Positions 26,958 to 36,451 of a DNA stretch of 64,000 nt are shown here, one piece after another (positions within the stretch are counted from its first letter, which is position 1; each line of letters starts with the position of its first letter). The DNA is taken from positions 27,906 through 91,905 of the forward strand of contig SXUL01000115.1 in assembly GCA_005790545.1 (NCBI GenBank), written 5' to 3'. This DNA comes from Planctomycetia bacterium (GTDB taxonomy: Bacteria; Planctomycetota; GCA-002687715). The notes under the pieces were generated by a model, which worked only from the letters and a program-made list of their open reading frames with translations, made no database searches and was not told the DNA's origin. A program made the position numbers and the translations under genes.

Positions 26958-29629
26958 AGCAGGCCTTCGTCATCGCCTGTATCGCGAGCCTCGCTCTGGC
27001 GGGCGTGCTCTGGTGGACGGGTTCCGCGGCCACGGACGCGCGTGAAGGAAAGCCGCGTGTGCGCGCCGGCGGCAAGGCCATCCTCGATCCGCGCACCGCC
27101 TCCGGACGCGACCTCTTCGTGCCGGATCTGGCCACTTGTTCCCTCGAGGGCGCGGAATGCGTGTGGCCCGCTTGGCTTTTCTACTGTGCCGCGCTGGAGC
27201 CGGTCGATGGCGAGCGGCTGCGCATCGAGAATCTGCGTGTGCTGCAGAACGCGCGGCCTGTGCAACGCGCGGATCTCGCGCGTCACGTGCAGTTGGCGGA
27301 CGAGCTGTCGCCGGCCGAAGCCGGGCGCCGCTTGGAAGAGCTTGTCAGTGCGAGTCAAGCGGGGCTCCTCGCGGACAGCGCGGAACTGGTCGGTGGGCAC
27401 ACCATGCTGAGCGTGCGCCGCGTGGATCTGAAAGGCCGCGCACTGCTCGCGCGCATGAGCGCCGGTGTGCGAGAAACCGTGCGTGCCGCCGATCTCGCTC
27501 TCGACTTCGACCAAGGGCGGCTCACGCACGCGCGCACCGCCGGTGAGGTGGATATCGAGGGTGCGTTGTTTGCCCTGAAGAGCCGCGGGCTCGCCCTCGA
27601 CTCCGTGACCGGCGGTGTGGATCTCCTCCGCGATGTGAGCGGGCGTTCCCTGCGTCCCGTGCTCCAGCCAGAGGGCACGGAGCCGTTCCGCTTCGAAAGT
27701 GCCGGGCTCGTACGCTTCACTCCCGACAAGGCGCCCACAACGGACCGCGTGCTGCCCGCCGGTGGAACACTGCGGGCTGCGGGCGGTGTCGAAGCGAAGG
27801 AAGGGGCCGCGGCCATGCGCAGCGCCTCTCTGGAACTCACTTTCGGTGGCGAGCCCGCGCGCATCCAGCGCCTGCATCTTGAGGGTGGTGTGGATGCACA
27901 GTTGCCGGTGTTCAGCGCCAGCGGCGAGCGCGTCCTTGTCGACATCAACACCGGAACTGTCGAGGCTGCGGGGGCTCCGCTCGCTCTGCGCTGGAGCGAT
28001 CCGGACAGCCTGCTCCAACTGGTCGAGTCCGACGGGCTCGTCACCGTGAGCGCGCCGGATGCCAACGGGCTCGTGCAACTCGAGGCCCGCGAATCGTCGC
28101 GTCTGAGCGGCCCGGCCACTTCCATCAACGGCCGCGCCATCCATGCGGTGCTCGAGCGCGGTATGGGCGGACGCTTGCGTCCCCGGGAGATCTCGGCGCG
28201 GGTCGTGACGGGTCATTTCGGCCCCGCGGACTTTGCCGCCGGAGAACTCGCGCTGCGAGCGAAGGGTGCGCTCCGCGAGCTCCTGCTCACAGGCGCACCG
28301 CGTCTCGTCTTGCGTCTCTCCGACGGTTCCGGACGTGTCGCGGCGGTGCTGGGTGTCGCTGAGGATGTGCCGCTGGTGTTGGTGCTTGAGAGCGCCGGTC
28401 CGCTGCGGGTCCTCGCAGATCCAATGCGCCATCTTCCCGGCACCGTGAATGCAACGGAGGCCGTGCGTTTGTCACTGCATCAAGGAGACGAGCGTGGTCC
28501 CGTGCTCGCCCGCGTGCAAGCCGCCTCGCTGTCCCTCGGGTTCCTCGACGTGCACACGCGCGAAACTCTCGGGGGTGTGCGCTACCAGAGCCGTGTCGAC
28601 CTGATCCGTGCGGAAGCGGCGGGCTCCGTGTTGCTGGAGCGTGGTCCCTTCAACGCGCGTGCGCAGGCACTCGACATCGATCTCAAGGGCAGCGCGGTGC
28701 AACTGCGCGGCTCGCCCGCTCGCATCGAGCATCTCGCGGAGGATGGCTCCCTGCAGTGGTGCACCGCTGGCGAATTACGGCTCTCCGTGCTCTCGCGCAC
28801 GCTCTCCGTCGAGGGGCCGTGGCAGGGTGTCGTGCGCATGCCCGCATTCACGCGCGAGCCGGGGCAACTCATACAGGCCACCGAAGCGCGCGGCACCGGA
28901 GGGCAGCTTGCCTTCAGCAGCGATGGCCGCGCCCTCGAGTCTCTGGAAGGTGTGACGGCGGTGCAGCTCCATCAGGCCGCCGGTGGCGGAGCGCGCGCGG
29001 ACGCACTTGAATACACTCTGGAGCCTCGACGCTTCGCGGCGCGTGGTTCCGTGCGTCTCGAACTCGCTCGCAAGGACGGCGCTCCGGAAGTTGTCACCGC
29101 TCCGGAGGTGCAGTGGTTTGGCGAAGCACTTCTTGCTGCCGGGCCCTTGCAGGCAGCGCTGGCGGCCCCGCCGTTGCGTTTGAGCGGTCGGCCGACAGCG
29201 GCGACAACGCAAGCACTCCTCGAGATTGCGTGCGCCGGTTCGCTCTCCAGTCACGGGGGAATCCTCGTTCTCGAAGGCCCCCTTGCGGCGCGCCAGAACC
29301 TCGATGCCGTTCGCGCCGTGGAGCTCTCAGGGCAACGCGCGCTCTTCTTCTTCGACGAATCCGAAGCGAATCGCTCCCTCGAACGCCTCGTGCTCGAAGG
29401 GGATGTCATCTGCCACACAGAAGACATGGATGTGCGCGGCGCGGTGCTGCGCGCAGACATACCTGATCGGCGCATGCTCCTCAGCGGCGGAGTCGATCCT
29501 TGCGTGCTGAGTCTCGCCGCCGCCGGGCTGCGGGACCACCGGCGCCCCGCGTTCCTTGTCGATTTCACCGACCCCGACAATCCCGTGGTCGAGTCTGTGG
29601 ACCGACCCATTCCGCCGGAGGCCCGCTGA
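26954..29629 (+). CDS. LptC/OstA-like LPS export protein, unusually large (891 aa)
   Basis: The start is ATG 26954, overlapping kdsC by 4 bp; the track ORF's 213 upstream residues are out-of-frame kdsC sequence and rejected. The product opens with a signal anchor (MKQAFVIACIASLALAGVLWW), then a long extracytoplasmic region rich in short beta strands of OstA/LptA/LptC style (for example VDIEGALFALKSRGLALD and LEGDVICHTEDMDVRGAVLRAD). Ordinary LptC is about 190 aa, so this would be a fused or expanded bridge component. The function is inferred from position between kdsC and lptD and from the strand pattern. Confidence 0.65.
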   Translation: MKQAFVIACIASLALAGVLWWTGSAATDAREGKPRVRAGGKAILDPRTASGRDLFVPDLATCSLEGAECVWPAWLFYCAALEPVDGERLRIENLRVLQNARPVQRADLARHVQLADELSPAEAGRRLEELVSASQAGLLADSAELVGGHTMLSVRRVDLKGRALLARMSAGVRETVRAADLALDFDQGRLTHARTAGEVDIEGALFALKSRGLALDSVTGGVDLLRDVSGRSLRPVLQPEGTEPFRFESAGLVRFTPDKAPTTDRVLPAGGTLRAAGGVEAKEGAAAMRSASLELTFGGEPARIQRLHLEGGVDAQLPVFSASGERVLVDINTGTVEAAGAPLALRWSDPDSLLQLVESDGLVTVSAPDANGLVQLEARESSRLSGPATSINGRAIHAVLERGMGGRLRPREISARVVTGHFGPADFAAGELALRAKGALRELLLTGAPRLVLRLSDGSGRVAAVLGVAEDVPLVLVLESAGPLRVLADPMRHLPGTVNATEAVRLSLHQGDERGPVLARVQAASLSLGFLDVHTRETLGGVRYQSRVDLIRAEAAGSVLLERGPFNARAQALDIDLKGSAVQLRGSPARIEHLAEDGSLQWCTAGELRLSVLSRTLSVEGPWQGVVRMPAFTREPGQLIQATEARGTGGQLAFSSDGRALESLEGVTAVQLHQAAGGGARADALEYTLEPRRFAARGSVRLELARKDGAPEVVTAPEVQWFGEALLAAGPLQAALAAPPLRLSGRPTAATTQALLEIACAGSLSSHGGILVLEGPLAARQNLDAVRAVELSGQRALFFFDESEANRSLERLVLEGDVICHTEDMDVRGAVLRADIPDRRMLLSGGVDPCVLSLAAAGLRDHRRPAFLVDFTDPDNPVVESVDRPIPPEAR

Positions 29630-31906
29630 ATGCGCTGCCTGTTGTTGCTCTGCGCTCTCGCTGCCTTCCTCGCCGCCCAGCAACCCGCGCCCGAGTTCCG
29701 GCTCACCCGGACAAAAACCCCGCGCATCGAGCGCTTCGATGCGGGTGAACGCCGCCTCGTGCTCATCGGTGGTGTCGATGTGCAGGTGAACGATCTCCGG
29801 CTCCGCTGCGACAGCCTCATGGCGTGGCTCGCAAAGGATGAGCCCTCTGCTGCGGGAGATCCCGCACCGGACGCAGGCGCGCTCCAGCGCAGCGGTCAGA
29901 AGGTCGTCGAGATCTACGCCGAGGGCACCGTGCTCCTCTTCCAGGGCGAAGAGTTCACGCGCGCCGAGCGGGTGTGGCTCGATCTGCCCCATGGCACAGG
30001 AGTGATCGTGGATGCGGTGCGCCGCATGCCACTGCCGCTCGCACGACCGGAGGGAGCGGAGCCGGTGGAGCTCCGCTTGCGCGCGGACGAGTTGCGTGTC
30101 CTCGGGCCCGAGCAGCTGGTTGCGCTCGGCGTGCAGGTGAGCACGTGCACCTTCGGTCATCCGCACTGGCATCTCGCGTCGGGCGAGCTCGCAATCCTCC
30201 GCGAGAAGCGGGCCGCCGGGGCGCCGCATCTTCGCGTCACCACCAAGGACAACGCGCTGTCTCTGGGCAGCCTCGGCAGCATTCCGTTGTTTGATCTCGC
30301 GTACGACACCGAGTCCGAGTACCTGTTCGACCGCATCGAATCTGCGCGCCTTGGCCACACCGATCAGTTCGGTTGGAGCCCGCGCGTGGTCATCGGCACC
30401 ACGCTGCGCGATGACACCGGGCCGCTCGCGCGCCTGCACTTCCCGCTCGAATGGTTCACCGCGAGAGGGCTGTCTGCTGGTGTGGATGCCGAATACGGCA
30501 GCACTGAGCGCTCTTTCGAGGGCCGTGTGATCTCGCGCCTGCAGCACGATGGCGGAGTGGACCAGTGGTATGGCGCACCGCCTGATGAGACCCGTGGGCG
30601 CCTTTCCGTCTGGCATCGCCAGCGACTCGCCACCGGACTGCGTGCCGATGCCGAGGTGAATCTCTTCAGCGACGCGGGCTACCACCCCACCTGGTTCGAG
30701 AACGAGCTCAAAACGGGAAAGCCGCCGGAGAATCTGCTTTACCTGCACCAGACGCTCGGGAACTCCTGGCTCACGGGCCTCTTCTCGCACCGTTTTCACG
30801 GCTTTGACAACACGACGACTTTCGAGCCGAAGCTGCGCTGGGATCTCCTCTCTGAACCGCTGTTCGAGATTGCAGAGCGTCCGACGCTGCTCAGTGTCAC
30901 GGCTGAACTGACCGAGGTGCGGCCGGCCCCCAGCCTCGTGCCGGGAGACTCCGAGGCTTCCCTGCTGCGCTCGGACCTCGATGCGCTCCTCGAGCACTCA
31001 CTTGATCTCGGCGCATTCACACTCACTCCCTTTGCCGGCGTGCGTTGGTCCACTTGGTCGCGAGATGCAGCAGGTGCATCCGCAGCGCGCGCGGCCGCTG
31101 TCTCGGGACTTCGCTTGCAGTTGCAAGCGTGGCGCGACTTTCCCTCCCTCGCGGAACTTCTGGGCGTGGAAGCCTTGCGCCACACCGTCCAGGCGGGCTT
31201 GACCCTCCGCGATGTGAGTGGCAACACGCTGGACCCTGCGTCCCTCATTCGCGTGGATGCTGTCGAGGAAACACGCGACGTCACCGAACTTGAACTGGCA
31301 CTGCGCAACACGCTGACGACCATCAGGACCGCCAAGGGTGTGCGCGAGCCCGTGCAGTGGGCGGATGTCGACTTGGCGCTTGCCTGGTACCCCGACCGCG
31401 AGCGCTCGCCGTTTGGTTCTGAGTTCTCTCCGCTCCACTTTGACCTGTTGCTGCGCCCCATCGCGCATCTCGAGTTCGTCGCGGATGGCGACTGGGACTT
31501 CGACACGGGCAGCGGCGACCTCGTCAACACCGCGCTGGCCGCCAGACCGTCGGACGCGCTGCGCGTGGCGCTGGGCTGGCGCCACTTCGGCAACGCACCC
31601 ATGCGTCCGGGTTCGCTCCCGTTCGATTCGTACTACCTGCAGTCCGACTGGCGCATCGAAGAGAAGTGGATGCTGGCCGCACAGACCGCCTACGAGGTGC
31701 GTCAGAGCTCAGGCTTGCGCTACACCCTCGGCCTCGCGCGCATCGGCCACGACGCCGTCTTCCAGGGAACCCTGTTCGCCGATCCCCTCGAGAACGACTT
31801 CGGGTTCTCGCTGTCCTTCACACCACGCCTCGGCTTCCGCGGCACACGCCATTTCGGAGTGGGTGCCGCCGAACCGCGCTTCGATCTCTTCGAAACCCTG
31901 CGCTGA
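29630..31906 (+). CDS. lptD: LPS-assembly protein LptD-like (OstA) outer-membrane beta-barrel
   Basis: The 758-aa product has a signal peptide (MRCLLLLCALAAFLAAQQ), an N-terminal OstA-like beta-jellyroll (RRLVLIGGVDVQVNDLRLRCDSLMAWL) and the characteristic VSTCTFGHPHWHL segment of LptD. A long barrel of alternating strands with aromatic girdles follows (WFTARGLSAGVDAEYG, FSPLHFDLLLRP, YTLGLARIGHDAVFQGTLF). LptD inserts LPS in the outer leaflet with the lipoprotein LptE, which is not seen here. The gene starts one base after the preceding stop. Its presence shows a diderm envelope with LPS. Confidence 0.85.
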   Translation: MRCLLLLCALAAFLAAQQPAPEFRLTRTKTPRIERFDAGERRLVLIGGVDVQVNDLRLRCDSLMAWLAKDEPSAAGDPAPDAGALQRSGQKVVEIYAEGTVLLFQGEEFTRAERVWLDLPHGTGVIVDAVRRMPLPLARPEGAEPVELRLRADELRVLGPEQLVALGVQVSTCTFGHPHWHLASGELAILREKRAAGAPHLRVTTKDNALSLGSLGSIPLFDLAYDTESEYLFDRIESARLGHTDQFGWSPRVVIGTTLRDDTGPLARLHFPLEWFTARGLSAGVDAEYGSTERSFEGRVISRLQHDGGVDQWYGAPPDETRGRLSVWHRQRLATGLRADAEVNLFSDAGYHPTWFENELKTGKPPENLLYLHQTLGNSWLTGLFSHRFHGFDNTTTFEPKLRWDLLSEPLFEIAERPTLLSVTAELTEVRPAPSLVPGDSEASLLRSDLDALLEHSLDLGAFTLTPFAGVRWSTWSRDAAGASAARAAAVSGLRLQLQAWRDFPSLAELLGVEALRHTVQAGLTLRDVSGNTLDPASLIRVDAVEETRDVTELELALRNTLTTIRTAKGVREPVQWADVDLALAWYPDRERSPFGSEFSPLHFDLLLRPIAHLEFVADGDWDFDTGSGDLVNTALAARPSDALRVALGWRHFGNAPMRPGSLPFDSYYLQSDWRIEEKWMLAAQTAYEVRQSSGLRYTLGLARIGHDAVFQGTLFADPLENDFGFSLSFTPRLGFRGTRHFGVGAAEPRFDLFETLR

Positions 31907-31950
31907 GCCTGCCGCCTGTAAGCCGCGCGGCAACGTCATATGATGGGCGC

Positions 31951-32379
31951 ATGCCCCTTCTTTTCCTCGGCAACATCGGCTTCCAGGAGATGTTGATCAT
32001 TCTCTTTGTCGGGCTGCTGATGTTTGGCTCCAAGCTGCCGAATGTGGGGCGCTCCATCGGGCGCAGCGTCGCGCAGTTCAAGAAGGGCCTCTCCGACATG
32101 AAAGAGGAGATGCGCGACGTCGAGACGAGCGTGGATCGCCGCGTCGATGAGGAATTGAAGCGTCGCGAACCTGAGCGTGCCCACGCTTCCGATGCCACCG
32201 CGCCGGCTGGTGCGACCACGGATGCTTCCGCCGCCACGCCCGCAAGCGCGCCGCCCACCGACGCAGCGCCCGCCGCAGCGGCGGACGGAGCTCCGGTCGC
32301 CACCGCGGCGCCGAATGATGCGCCGGTGGTGACGCCGGTTGCCGACGCGGGGCGCCCGCCCCACGGCTCGAACGGCTGA
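31951..32379 (+). CDS. tatA: Twin-arginine translocase subunit TatA
   Basis: The start is ATG 31951 (MPLLFLGNIGFQEMLIILFVGLLMFGSKLPNVGRSIGRSVAQFKKG). It has the standard TatA/B architecture: one N-terminal membrane helix, the FGxxKLP hinge and an amphipathic helix. A long Ala/Pro/Thr-rich tail brings it to 142 aa, longer than typical TatA (about 60-90). It follows lptD by 44 bp and may share the operon's transcript. tatC is not in the window. The stop codon sits in the stem of a hairpin shared with the convergent GGDEF gene. Confidence 0.92.
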   Translation: MPLLFLGNIGFQEMLIILFVGLLMFGSKLPNVGRSIGRSVAQFKKGLSDMKEEMRDVETSVDRRVDEELKRREPERAHASDATAPAGATTDASAATPASAPPTDAAPAAAADGAPVATAAPNDAPVVTPVADAGRPPHGSNG

Positions 32380-32393
32380 GCTGCGGCTCAGCC
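32374..32393. terminator. Bidirectional hairpin containing both stop codons (tatA / HDOD-GGDEF)
   Basis: A perfect 8-bp stem GGCTGAGC-TGCG-GCTCAGCC. The tatA TGA lies in the left arm and the convergent gene's stop (TCA on plus) in the right arm. There is no T run. It is a likely two-way terminator. Confidence 0.6.
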
Positions 32394-33836
32394 CGTGGTC
32401 ACGCAGCGATTGCGACCACCGCGCTTGGCGGCATAGAGCCTCCGGTCCGCGATGGCCACGAGCTTCTTCGCATCGCCACCAGCTTCGTCCCCGTGCGCGA
32501 CGCCGAGGCTGATCGTGCATGCCGGTGCTCCCGGCTCTGCGGGCGTCGCCGCGATGATGCTGCGCAGGCGTTCCGCCACCACGGCACCATCTGCTCCAGC
32601 GTCGTGCGTGAGGACTGCGAATTCCTCGCCGCCACAGCGGAAGGCCTCGCCCGCGCGCGAGTGCACTCTCACGAGGCTGCCGAGCCGTCGCAAGACCGCA
32701 TCGCCCGCCGGGTGACCATGCTGGTCGTTGATGGCCTTGAAGTGGTCCACGTCGAAGAACACAAGGCTGCCCTTGCGCCCCGTATCCGCCAGAGCCACAT
32801 CGAAGGCTGCCCGGTTGAGGAGCCCCGTCAGTGCGTCCGTGCGCGAATCCACGCGGAGGCGCTGCGCTTCCGCCTCGGCTTTTTGCACGCGCTCTTCCTG
32901 CTGGATGTTGTCGCTCAGGAGCGATTCCTGGGCATCGGCAAGTTGCAACGCGAGTTCCTCCCGCGCGCCGCCTCCGATATCCAGATCCATGATCTGGGCC
33001 AGCTCGGTCGCTTGGCGACTGATGCGCTCCTGCAACTGCCGCGCCGTTTCCTGATCGACGCGCATCAGTTCCACCAGTTGACGCAGCGTGCTGCCCGCCG
33101 TGAGCTCGGTTTCCGCCACGCTGTGTGCGCAGCGAAGCGCCTCCACGATGTGTGCGGCCTGATCGTTGCCGCTCGCGGTGTCGTGGTGAGTTCGCACTGG
33201 CTCCGTAAGCAGCGGCGCGAGCCCCCAATAACGGAGCATCGCCGCCATGAGATCCGCATGGGTGAATCCCAGCACGGCACGCTCGACCTCCGGATCAGGA
33301 TGGCCGGCCTTGAACGACTTCAGCACACTGGCCCAACCCTCGGGGCGCGCATTCAGCAGCACCCCGGTGCCAGCGTCCATCAGAAGTCCGCAGAGAAACG
33401 CTTCCTCCGCCACAGCCGGACAGCGCATCAATGCGCATTCGCGTGCCGTGACAGCGGAGAAGACCGCGCGTCGGCGAAAGGCCCGGTACAGCGGTGCTGC
33501 GGGATCATCGCTCGAGGGTTCGCGGGTCGCGGTCAGCGAGAGGCTGATGGCGGTGAAGCGCACGTTCTTGAGACCGAGCAGCATGACTGCCTGGCGCAAG
33601 TTCGTGACCGTCCGCGAGCGAGCGAACAGCGACGAATTCGCGAGCTTCAGAAGGCGCGCGGCAAGAGCCGGGTCTTTCCCCGCCGCGTCAGCGACAGCGA
33701 TCACGTCTGGTTCCGCGGCGCGCGTACGGCGCACCACTTCGAGTGCCACCGCCGGCATGGGCGGAATGACACCACTCTGGATGAATGCGGACAGTCTGTC
33801 CGCGGCTTGTGACACGGGCACGGGCAACCTCGACAC
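32388..33836 (-). CDS. HDOD-GGDEF signalling protein (putative diguanylate cyclase)
   Basis: An N-terminal HDOD domain (IPPMPAVALEVVRRTRAAEPDV through LLKLANSSLF, NLRQAVMLLGLKNVR and CGLLMDAGTGVLL) is followed by a coiled linker and a GGDEF domain. The latter has DALTGLLNRAAFD, VFFDVDHFKAINDQHGHPAGDAVLRRL and the active-site motif CGGEEF. The intact A-site suggests c-di-GMP synthesis. I place the start at GTG 33836 (VSRLPVPVSQAADRL, about 482 aa) after a GGGACAAG sequence; the track extension overlaps gyrB. The start remains uncertain. It follows gyrB on the same strand. Confidence 0.85.
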   Translation of the reverse strand: MSRLPVPVSQAADRLSAFIQSGVIPPMPAVALEVVRRTRAAEPDVIAVADAAGKDPALAARLLKLANSSLFARSRTVTNLRQAVMLLGLKNVRFTAISLSLTATREPSSDDPAAPLYRAFRRRAVFSAVTARECALMRCPAVAEEAFLCGLLMDAGTGVLLNARPEGWASVLKSFKAGHPDPEVERAVLGFTHADLMAAMLRYWGLAPLLTEPVRTHHDTASGNDQAAHIVEALRCAHSVAETELTAGSTLRQLVELMRVDQETARQLQERISRQATELAQIMDLDIGGGAREELALQLADAQESLLSDNIQQEERVQKAEAEAQRLRVDSRTDALTGLLNRAAFDVALADTGRKGSLVFFDVDHFKAINDQHGHPAGDAVLRRLGSLVRVHSRAGEAFRCGGEEFAVLTHDAGADGAVVAERLRSIIAATPAEPGAPACTISLGVAHGDEAGGDAKKLVAIADRRLYAAKRGGRNRCVTTG

Positions 33837-33960
33837 CTTGTCCCGCCGCGCAGTTGCGCAGCGCACTCTGAGCCCGGAAACCCCGCGCCCGCGGGGTGGC
33901 CTTTTCCGGACCTCGTGCGCCCCTCCTATCGGCAGGGTGAGCGCAGCGCATGATCCGCCT

Positions 33961-36450
33961 TCAGACGTCGAGTTGCTGGACGTTGAGCGCGTTGCGCTCG
34001 ATGAACTCGCGCCGCGGCGCCACTTCTTCGCCCATGAGCAATGAAAAGACTCCGTCCTGGTTCCCGTCCTCGGGAACGGCGACGCGCAGTAGCACACGCT
34101 TCGCGGGGTCCATTGTGGTCTCCCACAGTTGGTCCGGGTTCATTTCGCCCAGTCCCTTGTAGCGCTGCACGTCGATGCCCTGCTTCCCGGCTTCGTGCAC
34201 GGCTGCGGGAAGGTCGCGCAACCTCGACAAGGCGCGTTTGCTCTCGTTGTGTCGCGTGCGCACCTCGAAACGGAAATCGTCTTCCACGTCCGGAACACGC
34301 GCGCCGGAGGAGAAATCGAAGTCCGCTGCCGTGAAGCCATGCGTTCGCAGCTGGCGCAGCAGTTGCGCGAGCTCGCTGCTGCCCCAGATCTCGTTGAGCA
34401 CGAGATCCGCTTGCGCGCGCGTCGCGGTGTTCGCGTCGCCGTCGCAAACCACCAGTGCGCGGCCGAGGCGTGCCTCCTCGGCACTGCGGAATGCGGCCAA
34501 TTCGTCCACATCGTAGAAGAATTGAGGCGCTGCACCGGCGCGTCCATGCCAACGGGGCAGCGCGAGTTCCTCGCCGCGCGCGAGGGCGAGGTAGTCCGCA
34601 AGCGAGAGGCCGACGCGCCGCAACTGGCCCTCGCGTGCCGCGAGTCTCTGCACCACTCCGAGCAGTGCCTCCAGCTCGGCGCCTTCCACAGAGCGGCCTT
34701 GCGCTCCGCGCACCACCAGCACGGATTCGGCGATCCCGAGCCGCGCCAGTTCGGCTTCCATCTCCGCGCTCGTCAGCACGTAGCGCTCCGAGCTGCGGCT
34801 CTTCACCCGGAAGAGCGGCGGCTGCGCGATGTGCACATGCCCCGCGGTGATGAGAGCCCGCATATGGCGATGGAAGAAGGTGAGCAACAAGGTGCGGATG
34901 TGGTTTCCGTCCACATCGGCGTCCGTCATGATGATCACGCGGCCATAGCGGAGCTTCGCGAGGTTCAGGTCTTCGCCGATGCCGCAGCCCAACGCACCGA
35001 TGAGTGCCTTGATTTCATCGTGGTCGAGAACTTTGCCGAGTTTCGATTTCTGGACGTTGAGGATCTTGCCCTTGAGCGGCAGGATGGCTTGGGTTGCGCG
35101 ATCGCGGCCCTGCTTCGCCGAGCCACCGGCGCTGTCACCTTCGACGATGAAGATCTCGGCGCTCGCGCGGTCCCGCGTGGTGCAGTCGGCGAGCTTGTCG
35201 GGCAGGCCGCCACCGCGCAGTGTGCTTTTCCGGAGCACGTTTTCGCTGGCCTTGCGTGCTGCTTCGCGCGCCTCGGCGATGATGCGCGCCTTCTCGACGA
35301 TGGACTTCGCGTCTGCTGGGTGCTCTTCAAGCCAGCGCGAGAGCTCCGCGTAGACCGTGGACTGCACGACGGTCTGCGCGTCGCGATTGGCGAGCTTCAC
35401 CTTGGTCTGGCTCTCGAAGGCCGGGTCAGGCAGGCGCAACGACACCACCGCCACGAGGCCTTCCTTCAGGTCCGCGCCGGTGAGCGGTTCGTCATCCTTG
35501 CCGCGGCCCTTGATCCAGGCGTTGAAAGCGCTGGTGAGGGCTGTGCGGAAGCCCGTCAGGTGTGTGCCGCCGGAAGCGGTACCGATGGTGTTGGCAAACG
35601 TCAGCACCGTCTCGCCCATGGACGTGTTGTATTGGAGTCCAACCTCCACGTCGTAGATGGCGGTCTTGCCATTCTCGCGCGGAAGTGGCGTTTGCGCGCG
35701 GAAGTAGATCGGGTTTTTGTGAACGAGCTCGTGGCCTTCGCCGAGCGAGCGCACGAATTCGCGCACGCCATCCGGGAAATGAAGCATGTCCACGCGGTCG
35801 TCTTCCGCGCGCTCATCCTCGAACTCGATGCGCACGCCGGCATTGAGGAACGCGAGTTGTTTCAGGCGCGCGATGAGCACTTCGGCCTTGAATTCCATCA
35901 CCTTCATCACAGCCGGGTCGGGCTTGAAGGTCACCTTGGTGCCGCGCTGGTCCGTCGTGCCGAGCACCTTCAACTGCTGCGCGGTCACGCCCTGCTCGAA
36001 GCGGATGAGATGCGCCTTGTTGTCGCGATAGACCTCGACCTCCATCCAGAGCGAGAGCGCACACACACAGGAGACACCGACGCCGTGCAAGCCGCCTGAG
36101 ACTTTGTAGTTCTCGCCATCGAACTTGCAGCCGGCATGCAGCTTGGTCATGACGACTTCGACCGCTGGCTTGCCCTCTTCCTCGTGCATGTCCACAGGGA
36201 TGCCGCGCCCGTTGTCCAGCACAGAGAGGCTTCCATCCGGATGAATGGTCACGCGGATACGATCGGCGTGGCCGTTCTGCACCTCGTCGATGGCGTTGTC
36301 GACCACTTCGTAGACGAGGTGGTGCAAGCCGTTTTCGTAGGTGTCCCCGATGTACATGTCGGGACGCTTGCGCACGGCTTCCAGCCCCTCGAGCACCTTG
36401 ATGGTCGAGGCGTTGTATCCACCGTTTGTCGGCGCGGTCACTTCAGCCAT
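33961..36450 (-). CDS. gyrB: DNA gyrase subunit B
   Basis: The ATPase subunit of gyrase, 829 aa from ATG 36450 with GGAGCG before it; the 63-residue track extension overlaps dciA and is rejected. The GHKL ATPase has EVVDNAIDE, DNGRGIPVDMHEEEGKPAVEVVMTKLHAGCKF and GGLHGVGVS. The transducer has an Arg/Lys-rich QTKVKLANRDAQT segment. TOPRIM shows VEGDSAGGSAKQGRDR and MTDADVDGNHIRTLL. The tail is RYKGLGEMNPDQLWETTMDP. A roughly 170-aa insert in the TOPRIM-tail region matches the large Gram-negative form. It is in the dnaA-dnaN-dciA-gyrB order typical of replication-origin regions. Confidence 0.97.
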   Translation of the reverse strand: MAEVTAPTNGGYNASTIKVLEGLEAVRKRPDMYIGDTYENGLHHLVYEVVDNAIDEVQNGHADRIRVTIHPDGSLSVLDNGRGIPVDMHEEEGKPAVEVVMTKLHAGCKFDGENYKVSGGLHGVGVSCVCALSLWMEVEVYRDNKAHLIRFEQGVTAQQLKVLGTTDQRGTKVTFKPDPAVMKVMEFKAEVLIARLKQLAFLNAGVRIEFEDERAEDDRVDMLHFPDGVREFVRSLGEGHELVHKNPIYFRAQTPLPRENGKTAIYDVEVGLQYNTSMGETVLTFANTIGTASGGTHLTGFRTALTSAFNAWIKGRGKDDEPLTGADLKEGLVAVVSLRLPDPAFESQTKVKLANRDAQTVVQSTVYAELSRWLEEHPADAKSIVEKARIIAEAREAARKASENVLRKSTLRGGGLPDKLADCTTRDRASAEIFIVEGDSAGGSAKQGRDRATQAILPLKGKILNVQKSKLGKVLDHDEIKALIGALGCGIGEDLNLAKLRYGRVIIMTDADVDGNHIRTLLLTFFHRHMRALITAGHVHIAQPPLFRVKSRSSERYVLTSAEMEAELARLGIAESVLVVRGAQGRSVEGAELEALLGVVQRLAAREGQLRRVGLSLADYLALARGEELALPRWHGRAGAAPQFFYDVDELAAFRSAEEARLGRALVVCDGDANTATRAQADLVLNEIWGSSELAQLLRQLRTHGFTAADFDFSSGARVPDVEDDFRFEVRTRHNESKRALSRLRDLPAAVHEAGKQGIDVQRYKGLGEMNPDQLWETTMDPAKRVLLRVAVPEDGNQDGVFSLLMGEEVAPRREFIERNALNVQQLDV

Positions 36451-36451
36451 G

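Noticed and set aside
29327-30997. 556-aa minus-strand ORF
   Set aside because: Antisense shadow of the LptC-like and lptD genes, His/Arg/Glu-rich as is typical of GC-rich shadow frames.
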